Shown one piece after another: positions 1-9,795 of a DNA stretch of 64,000 bases; within the stretch, counting starts at the first letter, position 1; each line of letters begins with the position of its first letter. Source of the stretch: Stomoxys calcitrans (Eukaryota; Arthropoda; Insecta; Diptera; Muscidae); NCBI RefSeq assembly GCF_963082655.1, contig NC_081553.1:185750752-185814751 (forward strand), read 5' to 3'. The position numbers and the translations under genes are program-made. The notes under the pieces are model-generated. The model did not search any database, was not told where the DNA came from, and saw only the letters and a list, made by a program, of their open reading frames with translations.

Positions 1-968
1 TGGAAGTCATAACAAAACACTTCGTGCACAATTTCAGCTAAATCGGATAAGAATTGCGCCCTCTAGCGGCTCAAGAAGTCAAGATCCAAGATCGGTTTAT
101 TTGGCAGCTATATCAGTTTAAGAGCCGATTTGAACCATACTTCGCACAGTTGTTGAAAATCATAACAAAACACTTCATGCACAATTTCAACCTAATCGGA
201 TGAGAATAGCGCCCTCTAGCGGCTCAAGAAGTCAAGATCCTAGATCGGTTTATATGGTAGCTATATCAGGTTATGGACCGATTTGAACCACACTTAGCAC
301 AGTTTTTGGAAGTCATAACAAAACACTTAATGCACAATTTCAGCCAAATCGGATTAGAATAGCGCCCTCTATCGGCTCTAGAAGTCAAGATTCAAGATCG
401 GTTTATATTGGAACTATATCAGGTTAGGTACCGATTTGAGCCATACTTCGCACAATTTTTGGAAGTCATAACAGAACACTTCGTGCAAAATTTCAGCCAA
501 ATCCCATGAGAATTGCGCCCTCTAGCGGCTCAAGAAGTCAGGATCCAAGAGTCATATCGGTCCATGAATATGAAAACATGGACCGATATGACCCATTTAC
601 AATCCCATCCGATAAGAAGTATTTGTGCAAAATTTCAAGCTCCTAGCTTTTCTCTTTCAAAAGTTAGCGTGCTTTCGACAGACGGACGGACGTGGCTAGA
701 TCGACTTAAAATGTCATGACGATCAGGAATGTATATACTTTGTGGGATCATAGACGAATATTTCGAGGTGTTACAAACGGAATGACGAAATTAGTATACC
801 ACCACTTCTATGGTGGAGGGTATAAAATCGGATATATTCATTCGTAATTTCGACGGACATTGCTAGATCGACTCAGACTATACTTTATAGGGTCTCCAAC
901 CGATATTTCAAGGTTTTACAAACGGAAAGACTATACTAGTATACCCCCCATCCTATGGTGGTGGGCAG
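1..968 (+). repeat. Family A ~150-bp-unit dispersed element, right part plus a second right end
   Basis: Several head-to-tail units of about 150 bp are seen, each carrying the phrases 'tatatggcagctatatcag', 'aaatcggat', 'gcgccctctagcggctcaag' and 'gaagtcaagatc'. They end in the right terminus of this family: the 'gacggacgg' run, 'atatactttgtgggatc' and 'ctatggtggagggtataa' near 809-826. A second, shorter copy of the same right terminus follows to about 968. The array sits in the last intron of the minus-strand lipase, whose donor is at 992. Confidence 0.85.
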
Positions 969-992
969 AAAACCCTTGTTTATAAAACTTAC

Positions 993-2136
993 CAAATTTT
1001 TATTTTTCAAACTTCCCTCCATCATAAAAGCCATGGGCGAACAGAATCCTTGCCATATTAAATCCTGTTGGCATGCCGTGTATAAAAGAATATTGAATAA
1101 CTCATTATGGGGTATAAACTCCTGATGGCTAAATTGTTGGGACAACAAATTGTGATAGCCCAGATAGGAACTTAAAGCTTGCAGTAAACGATCTTCGGTA
1201 TTGTCCAAAAAAACAGCAGGTGCCATTAAATGAACTGTTCTTAAAAGTTGTTGATATTCCGTTCTCAGGGATAATAAAACCATCGAAGCGGTGGTTCCCT
1301 GAGAATGACCTATGAAATGCAAAGAGCGCTGCTTGGAATTTATTGTTTCATTCTGTAGCACATAATCTAGCATGGAGGCCAAATCATAATAGCCAATTTC
1401 ATGCCAACTAAAACGCCAAAAATCAGTATGGTTAATGGTGAGATTTCTGTGTTTACGTCCATAAAGATTTCCTCTTGAATTGCCCAACCATACATCATAA
1501 CCACGATCGGCCAAAAGAAAGGGTAAACTATGTTGGGGCCCATTTAAGATCCAAGTATCGGATGTACCAAATAATGGATGCTGGAGAAACACTTTGGGTT
1601 TATTTGCTCGAGGGGAACTCTCCAATTCTATTGGCGAATTGGTAATGCGAAATATTGTCAAAATATATCCATCTTCTGTATGAACTTCATGCTCTTCACA
1701 GGGATAACCCAAATCGAGAATACGATGAGCCTGAAATATGAGAAAAAAAAATTGTTACGTTTCAAATGAAAAACATGTTAAAGAAGAAAATACCCTACAC
1801 AACACGAAGTTCGAAAATCTAAACTTCAAACCTATGGTTTTGGAGCAGGCACATTCTTCTACAAAACCATAGCAGGAATTCTGGCAATACATAAACATCA
1901 TGGGCTTAGGACATTGATAAAACATTTTTTCGTACGATTTGTATCCGATATTGGAAGTGCAACCCATTCATATCTTCATCTCATACAATCCTACACTCCA
2001 TTCTTACCGTTGTTCTTCGATTCACATGTAAATGTTCACCAGGCTTCTGCAAGTATTCCCATATCTTGGAAATTCTTATCACTTCCGCTCTAGCCACCAC
2101 GCACACGAGATAAACTCTAATTAAATTGATTAACAT
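993..2136 (-). CDS. Secreted acid-lipase-family protein (Lip3-like), 3' part outside window
   Basis: Two exons are visible on the minus strand. Exon 1 is 2136-2008 (43 codons, ATG at 2136, hydrophobic signal sequence) with donor GTAAG at 2007. Exon 2 is 1730-993 (246 codons, acceptor TTTCAG), ending at a perfect GTAAGT donor at 992-987. Both junctions are phase 0 and match the exon borders of the plus-strand lipase at 6326-7715. The protein has the alpha/beta-hydrolase lipase N-domain, the nucleophile elbow GHSQG (Ser about 186) and the NSRGN block. The last exon, which should carry the catalytic Asp and His, lies beyond the left edge behind an intron filled with repeat. Odd point: the oxyanion-region motif, normally HG, reads HPLFG (residue about 95). 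The family hydrolyses neutral lipids or esters, often in the insect gut; substrate unknown. Exon 1 was found by hand because it is too short to stand out. Confidence 0.85.
1755..1967 (-). other. Unexplained Cys-rich ORF inside lipase intron 1
   Basis: The 277-bp intron 1 of the left lipase contains a same-strand open frame of 70 codons with closely spaced cysteines (CPKP, YCQNSC, ECAC). Its centre is an exact 11-bp inverted repeat (ctatggttttg ... caaaaccatag, about 1831-1872), so the DNA could form a hairpin. No splice sites were found that would join it in frame to the lipase. It may be chance, a relic exon or a tiny nested gene. Confidence 0.2.
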
Positions 2137-2784
2137 TGTGTTAATTAATGTCAGACACAGATGTTGTCATATAATTTAACAACTACTTCGAGTCTTCAAC
2201 TAATCCACTCTCGCTTTGTTATTGTTGTAATTGTGGTTATTGTTACAATACATTTATTACAACTATTATTATTATTTAGTGAAATTATAATTCTCTGTCT
2301 GATAATGGCTAAGTTTTAGAAGTTTAATTAATAATTTTTGTGCTTTTATATTCCAACATAATGGGGTGGGAGTAATTTTGCGTCTAGCCTTTCTTTCTCT
2401 ATCAGTAACAATAATTCATTTATTAAAGCAGTTTTTGTTGCCTTACCATGCACTTGGCCCATAATGTTTATGTTGCCTTGTCTGTCTAATTATCGGCGCG
2501 TTAAATGTTTTCCATGAATTTATGAAGGTACTTAGGTTTAGCTGGTTTAATGTATATTAGAGTGTGCTGTCATAAAATTAATGAATTGGTAGTAATAATA
2601 ATAAAACGAAAATGTTCTGCACGGGTGGTAGTGCAGAACTTTTTCGTGGGAATACAAATTACAAATAAAATGTCCTTTATTAAGGTTTGGATGTTGGATT
2701 CTGGTAAAATGTATACCACTTAGCTCAGTGAATGTGGATTTTTCGAAGAAAAAAACTGCGGATAATGTATGAGGCTTAAAGACT
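2137..2784. other. AT-rich intergenic region upstream of the left lipase
   Basis: No coding pattern or recognised repeat was seen on either strand. It should contain the promoter of the minus-strand lipase, but no convincing TATA or initiator could be fixed. Confidence 0.4.
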
Positions 2785-2936
2785 AAAATGGAAAGGTTTA
2801 AATGGAGCGGTTCCCCGCACTCCACTTGACGACATATAGTAGATTTATTTAGTGTAGAATAAAATGGAAAGGTTTAAATGGAGCGGTTCCTCTCACTCCA
2901 CTTGACGACTTATAGTAGCTTTATTTAGTGTGGGTG
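2785..2936. repeat. Two-copy tandem repeat, period 76 bp
   Basis: The segment starting 'aaaatggaaaggtttaaatg' at 2785 is repeated at 2861 with few changes (ttccccgcac versus ttcctctcac). It lies next to a MITE insertion. Confidence 0.85.
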
Positions 2937-2989
2937 TTCGGGGTCTGCTTAAGGTACCAAATTTCAGTGTAATCGGATGAATTTGAAAC

Positions 2990-3230
2990 TATTGGGTTGC
3001 CCAAAAAGTAATTGCGGATTTTTTAAAAGAAAGTAAATGCATTTTTAATTGAACTTAGAATGAACTTTGATCAAATATACTTTTTTTACAATTTTTTCCT
3101 AAAGCAAGCTAAAAGTAACAGCTGATAACTGACAGAAGAAAGAATGCAATTATAGAGTCACAAGCTGTGAAAAAATTTGTCAACGCCGACTATATGAAAA
3201 ATCCGCAATTACTTTTTGGGCAATCCAATA
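2990..3230. mobile_element. Mariner-type MITE, copy 1
   Basis: The element at 2992-3228 is bounded by inverted repeats (left ttgggttgcccaaaaag; right end reads ttggattgcccaaaaag on the other strand) and flanked by TA on both sides (2990-2991 and 3229-3230). It is about 237 bp with no coding capacity. Two further copies are at 16739-16960 and 46577-46812. TA target duplication and TIR layout are typical of Tc1/mariner. Confidence 0.9.
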
Positions 3231-3795
3231 TATTCGCCCCTCGGATCGATCGTACATCTAACACACTACTTTAATGCCTTCCATCTATCACAACATGATC
3301 TATTTGGTTTCTCGTGTTTAGATGGGGTGACAGCTATGTGGCTGTGTTAATCCTTCGATGTTGGAATCTGGTGCCGCTAACTAACACATTCAATGCCGCG
3401 GCAAAGTCTCTTAGCCCAAATCCATTATCGGAAGTTTCTTCGTGTAGGCTAAATTTAGCTAAAGATATTTTCCTTCCTTATCTTCGCATTTAAATCTCCC
3501 AGAACGGTTTTAATATCATGACCGGGAAAGCGGTCATATTCTCTATCTAGGCGCTTGGATAGCTTGTCATTCACCGGAGTAAACCTGGAGAGAAGGTGTT
3601 TCAGTCTCCGACTAACCACATAATCAAATTCATGCCTCGTTTCATGGCATCTATAATATAGGGCGTGATCACTAGGTGTTGTTATGGAATCCTTCTCGAA
3701 CGATCACATTTCCTGTACGGTAGTAATGTCTGCCCACCCTCTCTATAAAGAGTGCGGATATTCCAGATGCAGACACGCAAATCATGGACCTTAAA
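3231..3795 (-). pseudogene. Degenerate LINE endonuclease (EEP) domain
   Basis: The minus strand gives broken frames with the start WNIRTLYREG, then YDRFPGHDIKTVLGDLNAKI, then NTRNQIDHVVIDGR. These are the metal-binding and QIDHV blocks of the APE-like endonuclease of non-LTR retrotransposons, the type often labelled craniofacial-development-protein-2-like in fly genomes. Several stops and frame shifts make it inactive. Confidence 0.75.
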
Positions 3796-3839
3796 ATTTT
3801 GCGGGGGTCGCCAACATCTGGGGATCCGTATTCACCATT

Positions 3840-4705
3840 GGATTGGGGTATACTAATTTCATCATTCTGTTTGTAACTCCTCGAAATATTCGTCTAAGAC
3901 CCCATAAAGCATATAAATTCTTGATCGTCATGATATTTTAAGTCGATCTAGCCATGTCCGTACGTCTGTCTGTCGAAATCACGCTAACATTCGAAGGAGT
4001 AAAGCTAGCCGCTTGAAATTTTGCACAAATACTTCTTACTAGTGTAGGTCGGTTGGGATTGTAAATTGGCTATATCGGTCCACGTTTTGATATAGCTGCC
4101 ATATAAACCTGGGATCTGGGATCTTGACTTCTTGAGCCGCTAGAGGGCACACTTCTTATCCGATTTGCCTGAATTGTTTTTGTTTTTTTTTTTTGCATGA
4201 GGTGTTTTATTATGACTTCCAACAATTGTGCAGAGGATGGTTCAAATCGGTCCATAACCAGATATAGCTGTCATATAAACCGATATGGCGTCTTGACTTC
4301 TTGAGCGTCTAGAGTGCGCAATTCGAATACGATTTGGCTGTAATTTAGCACGTGGTGTTTTGTTATGACTTCCAATAACTGTGCTAAATAAATCGGTCAT
4401 TAACCTGATATAGCTGCCATATAAACCGATCTGGGCCTTGAGTTCTTGAGCCTCTAGAGGGCGCAATTATTATCCAACTTGGCTGAAATTTTGTACAACG
4501 GCTTCTTCCATGACCTTCAACATATGTATCAATTGTGGTCTTAATCGGTCAATAGCCTGGTACAGCTCCGCTATAATCCGATCTCCCTAATCTCCCACTT
4601 CTTGAGCCCCTTAAGGCCGCATTCAACAACATTCCAACATTCAATTCATCTATGGTCAGAATCGGGCCATAACTTGATAAAGCTCCAATAGCATAGCAAT
4701 TCCTT
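3840..4705 (-). repeat. Family A element, inverted, right-hand portion
   Basis: It begins with the right terminus in reverse (gtatactaatttc, atcattctg, 'acgtctgtctgtcgaaatca') followed by ~150-bp units on the minus strand. It stops at about 4705 where a family B element interrupts it; the missing left end resumes at about 5655. Confidence 0.85.
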
Positions 4706-5654
4706 TTATACCCCCCACCAAAGGATGGAGGGAAAATGAATATTTTGTCATTCCGTTTGCACCACACCGAAATATCCATTTCCGACCCTATATAGTATAT
4801 ATATTCTTGATCAGCGTAAAAATCTAATACGATCTAGACATGTCCGTCCGTCTGCCTGTTGAAATCACGCTACAGTCTTTCAAAATAGAGATATTGAACC
4901 GAAACTTTGCACAAATTCTTTTTTTGTCCATAAGCAGGTTAAGTTCGAAGATGGGATATATCGGACTTTATCTTGATATAGCCCCCATATAGACCGATCG
5001 GCCGATTTAGGTCCTTAGGCCCATAAAAGTCACATTTATGATGCGATTTTGCTGAAATTTGAGACAGTGAGTTGTGTTAGGCCCTTCGACACCCTTCGTT
5101 AATTTGGCCTAGATCGGTCCAGACTTTAGTATAGCTGCCATATAGACCGATCGGCCGATTTAGGGTCTTAGGCTCATAAAAGCCACATTTATTATCTGAT
5201 TTCACTGAAATTTGGGACAATGCGTTGTGTTAGGCTCTTCGACTTTTTTCTGCAACTTGGCCCAAATTGGTCCAGATTTGGATATAGCTGCCACGTAGAG
5301 CGATATCTCTTTTTAAGGTTTTGGGGCTATAAAAGACGCATTTATTGTCCGATTTCACCGAAATTTGGGGCAGTGACTTATGTTAGGCTTTTCGTCATCC
5401 GTGTCGTATATGGTCAGATCGATTTATTTTTAGATATAGATACTAAAAAGTCCAATATTTTCTTATACACAATTGAACAATGACTTGTACTTTTTAGTAT
5501 TTGCTCCAAATCGGAACATATTTCGATATAACTGCTATGGGACATAAGGTATGCAATTTTCACCGGATTTTGATGAAAGGTGGTTTACATATATACCCGA
5601 GGTGTTGGGTATCCAAAGTTCAGCCCGGCCGAACTTAACGCCTTTTTACTTGTT
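4706..5654 (-). repeat. Family B ~150-bp-unit element nested inside family A
   Basis: Family B units carry 'tagaccgatc', 'cataaaagccacattta', 'ctgaaatttgggacagtga' and 'gtgttaggc'. Termini are 'tataccccccaccaaagga' on the left and 'ttttacttgtttt' on the right. The flanks on both sides join to give a continuous family A left region, so this is an insertion into A. Confidence 0.8.
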
Positions 5655-5775
5655 TTATCCTTTGTTTGCCTTAAAAGAGATATCGGGAAAAAAAGCTCCA
5701 CAGATGCGATCTATGGTGGAGGGTATATAAGATTCAGCCCGGCCGAACTTAGCACGCTTTTAACGTGTTTCATAG
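5655..5775 (-). repeat. Family A left terminus (continuation of 3840-4705)
   Basis: It has 'tcctttgtttgcc', the 'ggtggagggtatataag' end and the palindromic 'ttcagcccggccgaa' box followed by 'cttagcacgctttta'. It completes the A element broken by the nested B copy. Confidence 0.8.
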
Positions 5776-6325
5776 TGATTTCTTCAAGTTTTCCGGGTGA
5801 TGGGCTACTAACTCGTGGCACATTTTAGCTCACTACCTTTAACGGATATCAGCCACTGTAGCATGGCCTTATCTATCATAGCAATTAAGACGATAACATG
5901 CTACGGTTGTCCAAGTTCGAGACATTGGAGAGCATAAAACTTTTTTCTTTTAAGCCAACAAACTGACAACGTTTGTTCATTGTAATCACCCCCTTTAATA
6001 AGGGAAATTTTTGTAAAATCATAAACACGCCCCCCATAGAATTAAATGGTTTTACAAGCACTTCACTTGTCTTTGGTGGGGGCAAACTCAAGTGTGCTAC
6101 CCGTGTTAACTTAAACGAAATAATAATAATAACTCTAATCGCACATGATTAACTAAATTTAAATGTAGTACTTGGAAGTACACACAAGATAAGCTAAATT
6201 CGCCAACAATTGATAATGGCCCAAACAAAATTTGATTGTTTACTGATGGCCAACAATCAAATCAATAGGCAATGGTCAAAATTATAGTAAGACCTCAAGA
6301 TTAGTGTTTGCTGAAAATTGGCAAT
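5776..6325. other. Upstream region of the plus-strand lipase
   Basis: No gene was recognised. A GATA-type site lies at 6187-6193. A minus-strand open frame at 5885-6091 has no features that support it as a gene. Confidence 0.4.
6187..6193 (+). promoter_or_regulatory. GATA-factor site upstream of lipase
   Basis: AGATAAG lies about 139 bp upstream of the lipase ATG. GATA factors drive many insect midgut digestive genes, so it fits a gut lipase, but a 7-bp match is common by chance. Confidence 0.3.
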
Positions 6326-7715
6326 ATGAAGACGTGGATTTGGCTAATTTGCCTGACAGCGGTGGCTGTGACTGCTGAGACACCTCAGGAGGATCCAGCC
6401 TTAGAGCTTTTGAATTATTTTCGAGATCCAGAGCCGCATATAACGTTGAAACCAAAATTAACCACGGTATGTTGAAGTATTACTAAAAAAAATTCTTGAA
6501 AAACTGTTTTTTTTTTATAATCTATAGGCTGATCGCATTAAAGGCCATGGTTATCCTGCCGAAACCCATCAGACCATAACCGAGGATGGCTATATCATTA
6601 CCATGTTCCGCATACCCTATTCCCATAAGCTACAAAATCAAGACAAATATCGTCCCATAGTCCTCATACAACATGGATTGTTTAGCAGCTCTGATGGTTG
6701 GATGTTGAACGGGCCCAATGATGGCATTGGCTTTAATCTGGCCGATGCTGGCTACGATGTTTGGTTTGGTAATGCCCGAGGCAACACCTACAATCGCCAT
6801 CATGTTTCCCGATCGATTAATCATCCCTACTTTTGGCGCTTTAGTTGGCATGAAATTGGCCATTACGATATTGCGGCCATGATTGACTATGCCTTGGCCA
6901 GAAATGGCCAAGGCCAGGAATCGATACATTATATAGGCCACTCGCAAGGTACCACGGTATACTTTACCTTGATGTCCACACGTCCTGAATATAATGGAAA
7001 AATTAAGACAGCCCATATGTTGGCACCGGTGGCTTATATGAGCAACATGGAGGATAAATTGGTAAAAACTTTGGCTCCCTATTTGGGGCATCACAATGTC
7101 TATTCGGCTCTCTTCAACGATCAAGAGTTTTTGCCCCACAATGAGTTGTTTACCAAATTGGCCTATAATGCCTGCGCCCCGGGTTCACGTGTACATGGTC
7201 TATGCAACTCCATTGGTTATATGCTGGAGGGGCCTGAAACGAATAGTAATACGGTAGGAGGAATTACTTGATAAATATATTATCCAAAGTCCAATTCTTG
7301 CCTTTTCTTTGCTTTTTAGAGTGTCTTCCCCATTTTGGCTGAAACTCATCCTGCTGGCTGTTCCACCAATCAAATTTGTCATTATATGCAAGAACAACAA
7401 TCCGGCTGTTTCTGTCTCTATGACTTTGGTGTAGCCAAAAATCTTGATGTTTATGGCCACCCCCTTCCTCCTGCATATCCTGTCGAATTGATTACTTCCC
7501 TTGTGCATTTGTGGTATAGCGATAACGATGACTTGGCTGCTGTAGAAGATGTTGAGCGTCTTGCTCAAAAATTACCCAATAAGGTGATGCATCACATGGA
7601 AGATCCCACCTGGGCTCATGGTGACTTTTCCACCCACAAGGAAGTTAAGAAATATATCAATGATCCAATTATAGATATAATGGAAGCCTATGAAAAAGAT
7701 TTACTAAACGTATAA
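6326..7715 (+). CDS. Secreted acid-lipase-family protein (Lip3-like), complete
   Basis: There are three exons: 6326-6466 (47 codons), 6528-7253 (242 codons) and 7320-7715 (131 codons plus stop), all phase 0, giving 420 aa. Residues 1 to about 17 (MKTWIWLICLTAVAVTA) form a signal peptide. The lipase N-domain follows, with oxyanion motif QHGLF, nucleophile elbow GHSQG (Ser186), likely catalytic Asp359 in SDNDDLA and His389 in WAHGDF, so the triad is intact. Length is normal for insect lysosomal-acid-lipase relatives, most of which are secreted gut enzymes. The gene is divergent to the left lipase with identical exon borders, so the two are paralogues. A 10-bp hairpin follows the stop. Donors are GTATGT and GTAGGA; acceptors are CTATAG and TTTTAG. 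Confidence 0.93.
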
Positions 7716-7724
7716 GAGGTGATA

Positions 7725-7750
7725 AAATATTATGTTTACACATAATATTT
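7725..7750 (+). other. Short 3' hairpin after lipase stop
   Basis: A perfect 10-bp inverted repeat (aaatattatg / cataatattt) with a 6-nt loop starts 10 bp after the stop codon. It could structure the 3' UTR or be chance in AT-rich DNA. Confidence 0.3.
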
Positions 7751-7794
7751 AAGTGCCTTAAAAAATATGGTGTTTTTTGTTGTGCACACTCGTA

Positions 7795-7978
7795 GGAAAA
7801 AGTCTGCAGATAATAGCAGACACTGTCTGCTGACTGTTAGTGGTTAATATTGCTGTTGTTACAGCAGTTGTTCTACGGTTATAGACAATTTCAGAACAGC
7901 AGGCTGCCTGCTAAAAAGTCTGTTTGATGGAAATGTCTGCTGTTCAATTTATGAGCAGTAGACATAAAATGAAACAAA
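7795..7978. repeat. Small dispersed repeat with AGCAGACA motifs (family D)
   Basis: It contains 'agcagacactgtctgct', a palindrome, plus 'gttagtggttaatattgctg'. Related sequence occurs at 18418-18459 and, inverted, at 20223-20290. Here and at 18.4 kb it is directly followed by an A-type terminus. Confidence 0.55.
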
Positions 7979-9303
7979 ATAAAACAAGTAAGAGCGTACT
8001 AAGATCGGCCGGGCCGAATCTTATATACCCTCCACCATGGATCGCATTTGTTAGGCTGGGCCGAACTTTGAATGCCCACCACCTCGGGTATATATGTAAA
8101 CCACCTTTCGTCATAACCCGGTAACGCATAACTTTTGCCCCCATAGCAGCTATATCGAAATATGGTCCGATTTGGACCAAATTCTAGAAGGACATCGTCG
8201 AAAAGCCTGACATAAGTCACTGTGTCAAATTTCAGCGAAATCGGATTATAAATGTGCCTTTTAGGGGCCCAAGACCTTAAATCTAGAGATCGGTCTATAT
8301 GGCAGCTATATCCAAATCTGGACCGATCTAAGTCAAATTGAAGAAGAATGTCAAAGGGTCTAACACAACTCACTGTCGCAAATTTCGGTGAAATCGGACA
8401 ATAAATGCGCCTTTTATGAGCCCAAATTCTTAAATAGAGAGATTGGTCTCTATGGCAGCTATATTCAAATCTAAACCGATCTGGGCCAAATTGAAAAAGG
8501 ATATTGAAGGGCTTAATACAACTCACTGTCCCAAATTTCGGCGAAATCGAACAATAAATGCGCCTTTTATGGGCCCAAAACCTTTAATCGAGGGATCGGT
8601 CCATAAGGCAGCTATATCCAAATCTGAACCGATCTTGGCCAAATTGAATAAGGATGTCGACTGGCCTAACACAACTCACTGTACCGAATTTCATCAAAAT
8701 CGGATAATAAATGTGGCCTTTATGGGCCTAAGACCCTAAATCGGCAGATAGGTCTATATGGGGGCTATATCAAGATATAGTCCGATATAGCCCATCTTCG
8801 AATTTAACCTGCTTATGGAGAAAAAAAGAAGCTGTGCAAAGTTTCAGCTCAATATCTCTATTTTCAAAGACAGTATCGTGATTTCAACAGACTGACGGAC
8901 GAACATGGCTAGATCGTCTTAGATTTTTACGCTGATCAAGAATCTATATACTTTATAGGGTCGGAAATGGATATTCCGATGTGTTGCAAATGGAATGACA
9001 AAATGATCCATTCTCATCCTTCGTAACGTAAAATAAATATGTACCTTTGCCGGGTCTTATCGCACCCTCCGTCGGAACCATCCCGTTCAGTCCACAAATT
9101 TCAAGAGATCTCCCTTCTCACGATCACCAAGATCGCAAAAGTACCGCCTCCCAGAGAGCAAAGCCTCCTCATCCCCATCAAGACAACCTCTGCGGAAGTC
9201 ATTGTGCTTCGCCATGTGGCATATGGCATAGTGGCATGCGACCATGGTGGAGGGTATATAAGATTCGGCCCGGCCGAACTAAGCACGCTCTTACTTGTTT
9301 CAA
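7979..9303 (+). mobile_element. Element with ~55-bp terminal inverted repeats holding a nested family B copy
   Basis: The left end (about 7979-8040: 'aaaacaagtaagagcgtac', 'cggccgggccgaa', 'ataccctccaccatgg') and right end (9238-9303) are inverted copies of one another. Inside lies a family B copy (about 8055 to 9030, ~150-bp units, right terminus truncated), then 9047-9235, which matches no other part of the window. The layout is that of a non-autonomous TIR element with later insertions. Confidence 0.65.
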
Positions 9304-9500
9304 ATTAAATACCACTCATCCTTGGACCGATCGATTTTTTAGTAAGCGTACAATAAATGCGATTCATTGCAACAATACACAGGCAGAGGGACGGACATGG
9401 CTAAATCGAATCAGGAACTGTTTTTAAGCCCACCGGTATATTTAACAATGGGTATAGCTCTACTCCTTCTAAGCGTTGCAAATAAAAGCACAAATGCACT
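9304..9500 (+). repeat. Right-end fragment of the family at 15.07-15.74 kb
   Basis: The blocks 'acggacatggctaaatcga', 'caatgggtatagctctactc' and 'cttctaagcgttgcaaa' match those at 15610-15720. Confidence 0.6.
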
Positions 9501-9795
9501 ACATAACAATACCACAATGTTGGTGTGTGGTATAATTAGGGGCCAAGTTCAAAGATAAGCGGCTGGCATTAGATCCCTTAAGTTTTCACGCCACATTGTA
9601 AATGAGACCAAGATTGTATTCACATTCATTCTAAAAATGAAATATACACGCAATCGCTTTAAAAAAATGACATGCGTGGAAGATGATGTTTAGGGCATGT
9701 GGGAAAAAATACCCAAAAAAAAATTCATTATAATTATACTTAATCCTAAATTACTCTGCAAACATAAACTTTTAAATATTGTATGTAAAAGTTTC
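9501..9795. other. 3' flank of the first multicopper oxidase
   Basis: AT-rich DNA without a recognised feature; it should include the 3' UTR of the minus-strand oxidase gene. Confidence 0.3.

Noticed and set aside
6630..7139. 169-codon minus-strand frame antisense to lipase exon 2
   Set aside because: Shadow of the coding exon; no domain, no splice support.
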